From CAYOVG01 sp964407285 (GTDB taxonomy: Bacteria > Desulfobacterota > Syntrophobacteria > Syntrophobacterales > Syntrophobacteraceae): DNA of 12,392 nt. The stretch's first letter is position 1. Each line of letters begins with the position of its first letter. Below are positions 1-6,896 of this stretch, piece by piece. The DNA lies in the NCBI GenBank assembly GCA_964407285.1, contig CAYOVG010000209.1:1-12392 (forward strand), in the 5' to 3' direction. The notes below the pieces were generated by a model. It worked only from the letters and a program-made list of their open reading frames with translations, made no database searches and had not been told where the DNA came from. The translations under genes and the position numbers were made by a program.

Positions 1-2
1 GG

Positions 3-137
3 GTGGTTTTTGGTTTTTCTGAGTCGGGAGACCTCCCATTGATCGAATCGTTGATTGTCGAGAATGGTTTTCGCATTAAGCGTAAATTGAGCGACTGGCG
101 ACAGGACTATAATTGTATTCTTTTTGAGCTTATTTAG
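3..137 (+). CDS. C-terminal tail of an unidentified protein (5' end outside window)
   Basis: An open frame runs in from the left edge and ends at a TAG at 135-137, giving 44 residues that read like real protein (for example LIESLIVENGFRIKRKLSD and the ending CILFELI). The pattern of an amphipathic helix, the turn ENGF, charged residues and a final hydrophobic strand resembles the C-terminus of many class I SAM-dependent methyltransferases, but 44 residues are too few to assign a family and I do not name one. It lies on the element side of the tRNA fragment at 1546-1594, so it is probably cargo of the integrated element. It runs towards the 3' end of the recombinase gene. Only the stop codon is certain. 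Confidence 0.5.
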   Translation: MVFGFSESGDLPLIESLIVENGFRIKRKLSDWRQDYNCILFELI

Positions 138-226
138 TTAGACAACATAATAAAGAAAGAGAGGTCAAATTTCTCTAAATACAAGATGAACTGGCCATAT
201 GGATATGTTCGTAGTGGTGGAGGAGA

Positions 227-1354
227 TTAATTCGTAGTATCTTCAAAAATGAGGATAGCGCGACGCTTGTGGTCGGGAATGAGATGGGCGTAGCGCTCGG
301 TCATTGTGAGACTGGAATGCCGCAACAGTTCCTTAATCGTGAGGATGGGCGTTCCTTCCAGCGCCAACCAACTGGCAAAGGTATGGCGGAGCGTATGGAA
401 GCAAACCTTTTGTCTGCTATCTGTCACCCCCTCGTTTAACTTGAGCCGCTTAACAGCGCGCTCGTAAGCATCTGATACTTCTTGGATTTGCCCGCCTTTG
501 CGGTTCCGAAACACCAGTTCATGGGGAGGATTGTTCTTTGCCCGACCAAGGAGCATCTCTTTTACGAGAGACGTCATATAGACCTTTTGCGCCTCTCCGC
601 TCTTGGAATCGGCAATGTTAATGATGCCGGATTCAAAATGGATATTGCCCCAGCGAAGTGCAAAAATCTCTCCCGCTCGCATCCCGGTGTGAAGACTGAG
701 TAAAGCCATGTCTTTCAGTTGTGGGCTGACCCGTCCCAGTTCCGCAAGAAGCGCGTCCGCTTCTTGGCGGCTGAGGAACCGCTCCCGTTTGTTATTGAGC
801 TTATCCGGTATGGCGACGCGTTTTATGGGGTTCTCGCCTGTCCACAGATTCCACACCAGCGCTTTATTAATGGCTTGGCGGATGAGCACCAGGATATGCT
901 TTACGGTCTGCTTGGAATAATCCTGCCCGAGCAAATCCATTTTAATCTTCTCAAGCAGAAAGGGACTGATTTCTGAAAGCGGCAGTTTCTCAAGGATAGT
1001 CCGGATATGTACCTCATAGCGATTCGTTTCGGCTTTAAAGGACTTGCGGTTCGTGTCCGCCCAGGCGGCGTACTTTTGCCAGACCTCGCCAAAGGTGATT
1101 TCCTTTGCCTCATTTTTTTTCTTCTGGGGCAGTTCCTCGCCGTGACGGATGCTTCGGATGCGCTCCGCGCGCACCTGCGCGGCCATTTGGGCGGTATAGC
1201 CTTCCGAGGCCCAACCCGCTTTCTCCCAGACTTTTTTCCCGTCGGGCAGTTTGAAGCTGATGTCAAAACAGCGGTCGGCTTTCCCGTTGTATTTGCGGGT
1301 GGCGTGCTCGCGATAGTAGACCCCCTGGAATTTCTCGATACGGACTCGTTCCAT
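227..1354 (-). CDS. Tyrosine recombinase / site-specific integrase
   Basis: A 375-residue integrase of the phage and genomic-island type, which cuts and rejoins DNA at att sites through a covalent phosphotyrosine. All catalytic positions are visible: Arg226 in TGMRAGEIFALRW, Lys251 in the beta-hairpin DSKSG, His320 and Arg323 in HTLRHTFAS, His346 in LLRHSSL, and the nucleophile Tyr355 in ERYAHL. Residues about 1-75 look like an arm-binding, AP2-like N-terminal domain, and about 87-175 form the SAM-like core-binding domain. Length is normal for the family and the gene is not broken. The ATG at 1354 is preceded on its strand by AAGGAA at a workable distance. It is transcribed away from the tRNA fragment about 190 bases upstream, the usual layout for an integrase beside its attachment site. 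GC is lower than in the genes to the right, which fits transfer. Confidence 0.95.
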   Translation of the reverse strand: MERVRIEKFQGVYYREHATRKYNGKADRCFDISFKLPDGKKVWEKAGWASEGYTAQMAAQVRAERIRSIRHGEELPQKKKNEAKEITFGEVWQKYAAWADTNRKSFKAETNRYEVHIRTILEKLPLSEISPFLLEKIKMDLLGQDYSKQTVKHILVLIRQAINKALVWNLWTGENPIKRVAIPDKLNNKRERFLSRQEADALLAELGRVSPQLKDMALLSLHTGMRAGEIFALRWGNIHFESGIINIADSKSGEAQKVYMTSLVKEMLLGRAKNNPPHELVFRNRKGGQIQEVSDAYERAVKRLKLNEGVTDSRQKVCFHTLRHTFASWLALEGTPILTIKELLRHSSLTMTERYAHLIPDHKRRAILIFEDTTN

Positions 1355-1380
1355 GCCTTCGTTTCCTTATCTTTTCGACT

Positions 1381-1410
1381 GTTACCCGTGCTACCCTATA
1401 GCTACCCTAT
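1381..1410. repeat. Short direct repeats upstream of the integrase (candidate arm-type sites)
   Basis: GCTACCCTAT occurs twice, at 1390-1399 and 1401-1410, and a related GTTACCC lies at 1381-1387, all in the same orientation and 9 to 11 bases apart. They sit between the integrase start codon and the tRNA fragment. Tandem short repeats in this place are commonly arm-type integrase or excisionase binding sites. The repeats are seen directly; the function is inferred. Confidence 0.45.
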
Positions 1411-1545
1411 TGAGTGATTTCTAGGGTTTTTCGAGGAATTTGTCAAGGCAAAGAAGAGTCCCAAAACAAGGATTAAGCTGGCGGCATTACTAGGATTGTG
1501 ATGTATTGGTCTTTGGCGGGAAGAAGCGGGAAGAGAGGCCCGCGA

Positions 1546-1594
1546 TGGACTCCGGAACCAAAGGTCCCGGGTTCGATCCCCGGGTCGCCCTCCA
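1546..1594 (+). other. 3' fragment of a tRNA gene, probably tRNA-Arg(CCG): attachment-site junction
   Basis: The sequence contains a perfect T arm (stem 1567-1571 with 1579-1583, loop TTCGATC), a 3' acceptor strand GTCGCCC at 1584-1590, discriminator T and encoded CCA at 1592-1594. Upstream are a variable region AGGTC and an anticodon-loop sequence CTCCGGA (1550-1556), which would place anticodon CCG (Arg). The 5' side of the anticodon stem pairs at only three positions (1546-1548), and no D arm or matching acceptor strand (GGGCGAC expected) exists upstream. The tRNA is therefore cut inside the anticodon stem. With the integrase next to it, this is best read as an att junction where a tRNA 3' end was duplicated by integration. 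Not expected to be a working tRNA. The isotype is less certain than the fragment itself. Confidence 0.8.
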
Positions 1595-1619
1595 TAGGAG
1601 AAGCAATAGGTTAAATGAG

Positions 1620-1649
1620 GGTTTGCCGGGTTTCCGGCAGACCTTTTTT
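1620..1649 (+). terminator. Rho-independent terminator of the tRNA locus
   Basis: A ten-pair stem (1620-1629 with 1634-1643, one T-G wobble) with a GTTT loop is followed by six T at 1644-1649. It lies 25 bases after the CCA of the tRNA fragment and was presumably the terminator of the original tRNA gene, left on the chromosomal side of the insertion. Confidence 0.85.
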
Positions 1650-1729
1650 GTTGCCGGTTGCGTCTGGGTTGCGGAGGGTTGCGCGTTATCGAGTTTATCG
1701 ATATCGGTGCGGCTCTCCAGTCGCCGCTC

Positions 1730-1912
1730 CGCCTCAACTTCACCCCGCTTTCTTTCTCGATGTTCTTGAGGGTTCCAACCTTCAGATCTTTTTCCATGTA
1801 CCGGCGCCGACACCACTTTCCGCTCCTTGGCAAGCTCGTGATGGTTTCCGGAAATTCTTATCACTTCCCAGCCTTATTTTTCCAAGATTTTGATAGCCTG
1901 CCTGCCGTCCGC
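1730..1912 (-). pseudogene. hicA: Degenerate hicA (mRNA interferase toxin of a HicAB system)
   Basis: Read on the minus strand from about 1909, the frame gives GRQAIKILEK, a stop (TTA at 1874-1876 on the plus strand), then GWEVIRISGNHHELAKERK and VVSAPVHGK. After a frameshift at the run of five T at 1789-1793 the +1 frame gives KDLKVGTLKNIEKESG and then VKLR. Together these match the full order of HicA motifs: the N-terminal helix, GW-x-x-x-R, the G-S/N-H-H catalytic region, the PVHG strand and the KxGTLKxIxKxxG helix. HicA toxins are small double-stranded-RNA-binding-fold ribonucleases of about 60-80 residues, and this relic has that size. One internal stop, one frameshift and no clear start codon make it non-functional. 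No HicB antitoxin is recognisable on either side. It may be left from an earlier mobile element at this tRNA hotspot. Confidence 0.7.
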
Positions 1913-2334
1913 ATGCTGTGTAAGCGCCCCGATGCCTCATTGGAGTGCGATTTCCTCCATGCGCGCGATCACAAAATCGGATCACCATTGGATATATAAT
2001 GCGATCGGGTGCGTCGTCCCAAGAGAGCCGCACCCAACTGCGCCATAGGCTTTGCGGTTCACACCATTGGTGCCCCCGCAATCTCTCTCGTGTGTTTTGG
2101 AGCATGCAAGTAATTGTTGCACTTTCGACGTGTATTGGGTATTTAGAGAGAACACTATACTACTATTCATTCGAACGGTATTCCCGACACATATCGGGTG
2201 CAGCAACGAATCCTGAAGACTGATTTCCGGAAAAGAATGGCGAACCTTGTATCCTTGGGTCCTATTCCATCCTCGAGTGGGAATGTTTGTCGCCATGGGA
2301 CGCTGTCATGATAATTGAGCCAAAAGCCAAGAGA
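1913..2334. other. Intergenic stretch without a recognisable gene
   Basis: About 420 bases between the hicA relic and the binding-protein gene. No frame reads as a known protein on either strand and stops are frequent. A seven-base inverted repeat (GGGTGCG at 2007-2013 with CGCACCC at 2029-2035) and the small dyad CACCATTGGTG near 2065 are present. There is a TATAAT at 1995-2000 without a partner -35, and a TATACT near 2156 that could belong to a weak promoter for the downstream gene. The composition is more AT-rich than the coding region to the right. Confidence 0.4.
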
Positions 2335-3954
2335 ATGGATCGTGCGGAGGGCATCGGATACCGCACTATTGTGCTTGCCGTTTTCACGATGGGGTTCCTT
2401 GCCTGCTGTACCCCCCAAATCGAGCCGCGGAACTTTGGAGAAAAGGCGCTGCGCTACGACATCGATGGTCCATTCCAGTCCATGGACCCACTGGATTCCC
2501 ATTCCGGTTCTTCCTGCGTCTTTCCTCTGCTGTTCAGTTACCTGTGGGTCATCAACGAGGAATGGGTGTTGGAGCCCGACCTCGCAGCCTCGTGGAAGTA
2601 CGACAGAGCCAACTTCACCTGGACGATCTCCCTGAAACCCGGCGTCAGGTTCCACGACGGAAAACCGGTTACCTCTCGTGACGTGAAGCACTCTTTACTG
2701 GCCGGCCTCAGTCGTCATAATCCCCTGGTCTGTGATAAGATAAAGGAAATCGTTCCCACGGCTGATACCTCCCTGCGCGTGGTGCTCAAGGAACATGATC
2801 CCGACTTCCTCTTTGCCATCTGGGGCGTTGAGATCATACCGGAGTCCGGGACCTTCGACGCAAGAGGCCGCCCCGTCGGATCGGGACCGTTCCGGTACGC
2901 GTACCGGATAGGAGGTGGCGAGATAGGTCTCGTTGCCAATAACGATTACTTCGGGGGGCGGCCCGCCCTGGACCGCGTGGTGTTCTGCGCCGTGCCCGAC
3001 CCTGCAAAATCCCTGGAGCGGCTCATCGGTGGGAAGACCGACATCGCCGTCAGCCTGGACCCCTACAGCTTCGGCGTCATCCTGGAGCGCCAGGACGAGT
3101 TCCAATCCGTCGCTTCTTCCCGCCAGTCGCAACTCATGGTCCTCTACAACGCGAAGGACCCGTTGTTCAGCGATGTCCGGGTGCGCACCGCTTTGACCAT
3201 GGCCGTGGACCGAATGGACCTGGTGGGAGCAGTCCTTGGCGGCAGGGGCACGGTTGTCTCCAGTCCCGTAACGGCCGAATCCGTCTTCCACGATCCCGGC
3301 ACTCAACCCTTGCCCTTCGATCCGGACCGGTCCCTCGAGCTGCTCGGCGCCTGCGGCTGGTCCCGCGACCTGAACAACTCCGGGCGCCTGCAAAGGGAAG
3401 ATGTCCCTTTCGAATTCACCCTGATCGTGCCTGAGGGCGATCAAATTCAGAAGCGCGTTGCGGAGTACCTTCACACGGCCTGGGACCGCGTGGGTATTCG
3501 GGTACGCCTGCGCTACCTCCACAACGACCAGATCTCCCTGGAGTACCGTGAGCGCGGCGAGTTCCAGGCAATACTGATGGAAGTGTGGTGCGGCCGTGGA
3601 ATCCGCGCCTTTGAAGTCCTGAAAACGGTGTGGTTTCCCGTTGCGGCCAATGGGGCCATGCTGGGCGGCATCGAGGATCCGGAGGTGGCCCGATTCCTGA
3701 CGGAAGCTGAGAAGCCCGGCCAGGGAAAATTGAACTGGGTGCGCCGGATAGATGCCCGCATTGCGGATCTACAGCCCGCGACCTTTCTTTTTCGCAAGCT
3801 GAACCTGGACGCCATGAGCCGCAGGGTCCACCTGCCTTTTCCCATGCCGAAATTGAGCAGCCAACCGGGTATCTGGAAACTCCGGCACGCATCCATAGTA
3901 CCGGAAATTGGCCCGGCGCAATCACAGTGCCTGGTGGTCCAGGAATCGCTCTGA
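2335..3954 (+). CDS. Extracellular solute-binding lipoprotein, family 5 (peptide/nickel/opine type)
   Basis: A 539-residue substrate-binding protein of the DppA/OppA/NikA class, which captures peptides or other solutes outside the cytoplasmic membrane for an ABC importer. From the ATG at 2335 the N-terminus is a typical lipoprotein signal: positively charged start, hydrophobic run, and lipobox FLAC with the lipidated Cys at residue 24. The mature part carries family features: DPLDSHSG, the ASWKYD...FTWTISLKPGV segment, the FHDGKPVTSRDVKHS motif, GSGPFRY, and VRTALTMAVDR in the second lobe. Length is normal and the reading frame intact. The frame extends further upstream to a TTG at 2287 and an ATG at 2308, but only the 2335 start places the signal peptide at the N-terminus, behind AAGAGA. 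No permease or ATPase gene is adjacent, so it is an orphan receptor whose partner must be elsewhere. Substrate unknown. Confidence 0.9.
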   Translation: MDRAEGIGYRTIVLAVFTMGFLACCTPQIEPRNFGEKALRYDIDGPFQSMDPLDSHSGSSCVFPLLFSYLWVINEEWVLEPDLAASWKYDRANFTWTISLKPGVRFHDGKPVTSRDVKHSLLAGLSRHNPLVCDKIKEIVPTADTSLRVVLKEHDPDFLFAIWGVEIIPESGTFDARGRPVGSGPFRYAYRIGGGEIGLVANNDYFGGRPALDRVVFCAVPDPAKSLERLIGGKTDIAVSLDPYSFGVILERQDEFQSVASSRQSQLMVLYNAKDPLFSDVRVRTALTMAVDRMDLVGAVLGGRGTVVSSPVTAESVFHDPGTQPLPFDPDRSLELLGACGWSRDLNNSGRLQREDVPFEFTLIVPEGDQIQKRVAEYLHTAWDRVGIRVRLRYLHNDQISLEYRERGEFQAILMEVWCGRGIRAFEVLKTVWFPVAANGAMLGGIEDPEVARFLTEAEKPGQGKLNWVRRIDARIADLQPATFLFRKLNLDAMSRRVHLPFPMPKLSSQPGIWKLRHASIVPEIGPAQSQCLVVQESL

Positions 3955-4025
3955 AGCGTGTTTCATCCTCTCCCGGCGGGCGTGCTCCTTCCGTGTTTCC
4001 GCTCGGTCTCACCGATAGCGCCTCG

Positions 4026-4784
4026 TCAAACGCACGGGATATGCAAACGAAGGGCCTTCCAGACCATAACGATGCCGAGGATCAAAAGCATCATCGTGGT
4101 GATGCGCCTATAGCTCACGTCGTCAATCTTTCCGTAGCAGGCCGAACCCAGGAATACCCCCAGTGCGAGAGCGGGCAGAGACACCATGCCGAGTCTCACC
4201 ACGCCCGCGGTGATGAGCCCGTTTGCCGCGTGCAATGCCGATATGCCGATTCCGGTGGCGAGGAAGTAGCCTATCAGCGTCGATTTGATTACATCCTTAT
4301 CCCACGGCAGTAAAGATATGTAAACGACGACCGGCGGGCCTGTCATTCCTATACTTCCGCCAAGACACCCGGAGAAGAAGCCCGAGACCCAGGCCCAGCG
4401 GGCGTGCGCCTGCCGCCGTTTCGATTCCTGCTCCCGCGGTCCGGCGCACAGGTAGTAAATGGAAAAGCAGAGCAGCACGACGCCGATGATGAGCTGCAAA
4501 AGCCATGGATCGACCGTTTCCAGGATGTATGTCCCTGCGCGGATGCCGGGAATCGATGCGAGCAGGAGCGGCGCGATCTCCTTCCATGCGAAACGGCGCC
4601 GGAATTGCGGGAAGAGCAGCAGGTTGATGGATAGCGCAAGGATATTCGCCAGTGGAATCACGGTCTTTATGTCCAGAAAGAGCGCGAGCAAGGGTACGGA
4701 GACGATGATCGAGCCAAATCCGGATAGTCCCTGTGTGAATCCTGCAAGGGCAGCAATGATGCTGATGAAGAGGTAATCGCTCAT
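4026..4784 (-). CDS. TauE/SafE family membrane transporter (sulfite/organosulfonate exporter type)
   Basis: A 252-residue polytopic membrane protein with seven to eight hydrophobic segments. Family features are visible in both halves: ALAGFTQGLSGFGSIIVSVP at the N-terminus with PLLAL after it, and the second-repeat signature GFFSGCLGGSIGMTGPPVV at about residues 134-152. A short cytoplasmic loop rich in Arg and Lys separates the halves. The family (PF01925) includes exporters of sulfite, sulfoacetate and related anions, but most members have no proven substrate and nothing here decides it. The ATG at 4784 is preceded on its strand by AAGGA and GGAG. It converges with the binding-protein gene (71 bases between the stops) with no strong terminator between them. 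It stands alone, so no pathway can be read from its neighbours. Confidence 0.9.
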   Translation of the reverse strand: MSDYLFISIIAALAGFTQGLSGFGSIIVSVPLLALFLDIKTVIPLANILALSINLLLFPQFRRRFAWKEIAPLLLASIPGIRAGTYILETVDPWLLQLIIGVVLLCFSIYYLCAGPREQESKRRQAHARWAWVSGFFSGCLGGSIGMTGPPVVVYISLLPWDKDVIKSTLIGYFLATGIGISALHAANGLITAGVVRLGMVSLPALALGVFLGSACYGKIDDVSYRRITTMMLLILGIVMVWKALRLHIPCV

Positions 4785-5149
4785 CTCCGGGTTCCTTCAC
4801 GCCTCCGCTCCCACGTTCCATTCAACCGTAGGCGTTTTCTTTACCATGAAAAGCGCGAAAAGCGCGAGAAAAACGGAAAAGGAGAAATGAACCGAAGAAC
4901 GCCGCCCCCCGCCCGATCAATGGGATGCGGTTGAGGCATAGCGCGCTGAGGGGCTGAAAGTGCGGGAATGAGTGACGGTTTTGAAGTGAATGCTTATAAG
5001 TAATGAATTGATTCGGATTTTTGGGTTGGTCGAGAAGGGGAATGAATCGGCGCTGTACTGCTGTTCCGGACGGACCGGCAATTCAGGTTGAGTTCATTTG
5101 AAATTTCCGTTTCAGGGGGCATCCATGACCGAGGAGGAGGTTGGTTTGT
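4785..5149. other. Divergent intergenic region between the TauE-type gene and the unknown 576-residue gene
   Basis: 365 bases holding the promoters of two divergent genes. No convincing gene is seen. A 16-codon ORF at 4887-4937 follows AAAAGGAG closely but ends quickly in a Pro/Arg-rich sequence and is probably chance. Repeated AAAAGCGCG units lie around 4848-4865. The best regulatory signal is the promoter listed at 4972-5000. Confidence 0.4.
4972..5000 (+). promoter_or_regulatory. Candidate sigma-70 promoter of the 576-residue gene
   Basis: GTGACG (4972-4977; four of six to TTGACA) and TATAAG (4995-5000; five of six to TATAAT) are separated by exactly 17 bases. Transcription would start near 5007, giving a leader of about 140 bases before the ATG at 5150. 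Found by eye, so chance cannot be excluded. Confidence 0.4.
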
Positions 5150-6880
5150 ATGGAAACCACGACCCACAAAATAGCACTGAGGCCCTATATCGAAGCCATT
5201 CGGGAGCACTGCGGCAATCTCTCGAAGGAGGAGCTGGTGGAGACCATCATCAGTCTCGCCCAGGATGTGCCGGTGCGGGAACGCGCCGAGTTTCTGGATA
5301 AGATTCGAGTCCTTGCTCCCCCCCGGTCCGCCGCGGGGGCGGTCCATGACGGAGGAGTGGCCGAAGAGGCCCTGCTCGACCGGATAGAGGCTCTGAAGGA
5401 GGATATCGAAGATCGGATGCGCTCCATCGATGACGGCACCTACTGGGATGACCTCCCTGACTGGGAAGACCCCGGATACGATGAGGAGCAACCGGATTAT
5501 GTGTCGCAGGAGCAGATGGATGAACTGGAGGGGCTGTTCCTCAAGACGGGCGGCCTCTTCCTGGAGGGGCGACTGGAGACGGCAGCCAGGCTTTACGGCG
5601 CCCTTTTCGATATCATTGCTGAGCATTCCGAGGTCCCGGCATGCTTTTCGGGCAAGCCAACGGACCTTCGGGAGGAGCGAGCCAGGTATTGCCGCTCGGT
5701 TTATGAAGTCGCCGACCCGCAGCGGCGCCTCGACGATTTCCTGCAGTGCATGGATGTGGAAGCATCCATGAACCCGTACCGTCTGGCGCTGCAGTCCGAG
5801 CAGATGCCCATGCTGGGGGATGTGATCGATGCAATGCCGGGGGACTTGCCGGGCCGGGAGGCTTTCCTGCCCGCATGGGAGAAGGCGTTGAGCGGCCTGA
5901 GTACCGACAGGGCCGCGGTCCTCTGGATGGAAGCGGTGGAAATGCTGCAGGGAGTCGATGCGCTTTCCCGTCCCGCTCGCACCTGGAAAGCCGGTCAGCC
6001 GCGCGGCTACCTGTTCTGGATTCAGCGTCTCGAAGGGACGGGGAACTGGAAAGGAATGCTCGATGCCTGCCGGGAGGCCCTGGACGAGTTGCCCGTGAGC
6101 GGTTTCCGCGAGCAGGCGGCGGAGCATCTGATCACCGCCGCCGTGAAGACCGGTGAGACCGAGTTGTTGCTGGTGGGAAAACGGGAGCGGTTCCTGTCCG
6201 CTCCCAAAGAGGCGAGCCTGCTTGACCTGCTTGGAGAAGCCGAAAGACGCGGCGTGCGATCGGTCGAACTGGAAGCTATTCTCGAGAAACGGGAAATCAT
6301 AGCGAACAGCAGACTGGGCGACCCCGGCCTCTACTATAGAATTCTGTTTATGGCGGGGCGGCTTCGGGATGCTTTCATCGCGGGGAAAGACGAGAATAAC
6401 CTCGGGTGGTCTTATGGAAAGGCAGGAATTCTTTTTGCCTCCGTTCTATCGGTGTTGACCGGAAATTCGCCCGATGCCGTGGTGATCGATAAGCTGTTGA
6501 GGGAGTACGCCGGCGGGTGGAGCGATTTCGACGACAACGAGGAGAATGGAAGGACGATCTACCACGAAATCCTGAAAGGACTATCGTCGGTTGAACTCTC
6601 CGAATCACGGAAGCTGGAATATGGAGAATGGGCCGAACGGATGGGCAGGGACCGCATCGACGGAATCGTAGCCGGCAAACGCAGAAGAGTCTACGACAGG
6701 GCGGCCCGGGCGCTCGGCGCTCTGGCGGAATACTACGGCCTCTCGGGCGAAACGGCAAAAGCGCATGCGATCTTCAACGAGTACCTCTCCGTGAAGTATC
6801 CGAGGCACAGCGCTTTCCGCAGCGAGGTAAAGGCGGTTGCCGTCTCCTCGCCTGTTCTGAAAGCGCTTCGAATCGTCTGA
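5150..6880 (+). CDS. Protein of unknown function with helical repeat-like architecture and an acidic linker
   Basis: I do not recognise a named family. The ATG at 5150 has a near-perfect GAGGAGG at 5134-5140, which decides it over the in-frame TTG at 5141. The 576-residue product has no signal peptide or membrane segment, so it should be cytoplasmic. Residues about 1-55 are a small helical region; about 70-130 are strongly acidic (runs such as YWDDLPDWEDPGYDEEQPDY); the rest is almost all predicted helix with TPR-like A/L/Y/G periodicity. The C-terminus (YDRAARALGALAEYY...YLSVKYPRHSAFRSEVK, near residues 515-565) recalls the helical tails of SWIM-zinc-finger-associated proteins, with their Y-P-R-x-x-A-F ending, but no SWIM Cys/His motif is present. 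It converges with the histidine-kinase gene, with only 16 bases between their stops. A scaffold or protein-binding role is possible, but this is a guess. Confidence 0.85.
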   Translation: METTTHKIALRPYIEAIREHCGNLSKEELVETIISLAQDVPVRERAEFLDKIRVLAPPRSAAGAVHDGGVAEEALLDRIEALKEDIEDRMRSIDDGTYWDDLPDWEDPGYDEEQPDYVSQEQMDELEGLFLKTGGLFLEGRLETAARLYGALFDIIAEHSEVPACFSGKPTDLREERARYCRSVYEVADPQRRLDDFLQCMDVEASMNPYRLALQSEQMPMLGDVIDAMPGDLPGREAFLPAWEKALSGLSTDRAAVLWMEAVEMLQGVDALSRPARTWKAGQPRGYLFWIQRLEGTGNWKGMLDACREALDELPVSGFREQAAEHLITAAVKTGETELLLVGKRERFLSAPKEASLLDLLGEAERRGVRSVELEAILEKREIIANSRLGDPGLYYRILFMAGRLRDAFIAGKDENNLGWSYGKAGILFASVLSVLTGNSPDAVVIDKLLREYAGGWSDFDDNEENGRTIYHEILKGLSSVELSESRKLEYGEWAERMGRDRIDGIVAGKRRRVYDRAARALGALAEYYGLSGETAKAHAIFNEYLSVKYPRHSAFRSEVKAVAVSSPVLKALRIV

Positions 6881-6896
6881 ACGACGCCTGATGCTC

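Noticed and set aside
1518..1594. A complete tRNA gene
   Set aside because: The 3' half is perfect, but no 5' acceptor strand (GGGCGAC) or D arm is present upstream, and the anticodon stem pairs at only three positions.
1402..1864. Two minus-strand reading frames (143 and 124 codons) as intact genes
   Set aside because: Their C-terminal parts are antisense translations of the tRNA fragment (GDRTRDL and SNPGPLVP are typical of that artefact), and their N-terminal parts are the two halves of the frameshifted hicA relic.
2287..2334. Upstream TTG or ATG start for the solute-binding protein
   Set aside because: They would push the lipoprotein signal away from the N-terminus; the ATG at 2335 gives a normal 24-residue lipobox position.
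2695..3522. 275-codon minus-strand frame
   Set aside because: It is antisense to the solute-binding protein, which has clear family motifs; long shadows are common in GC-rich genes.
4994..6127. 377-codon minus-strand frame
   Set aside because: It is antisense to the 576-residue gene, which has a near-perfect ribosome site; the antisense product is rich in His, Pro and Arg with no recognisable domain.
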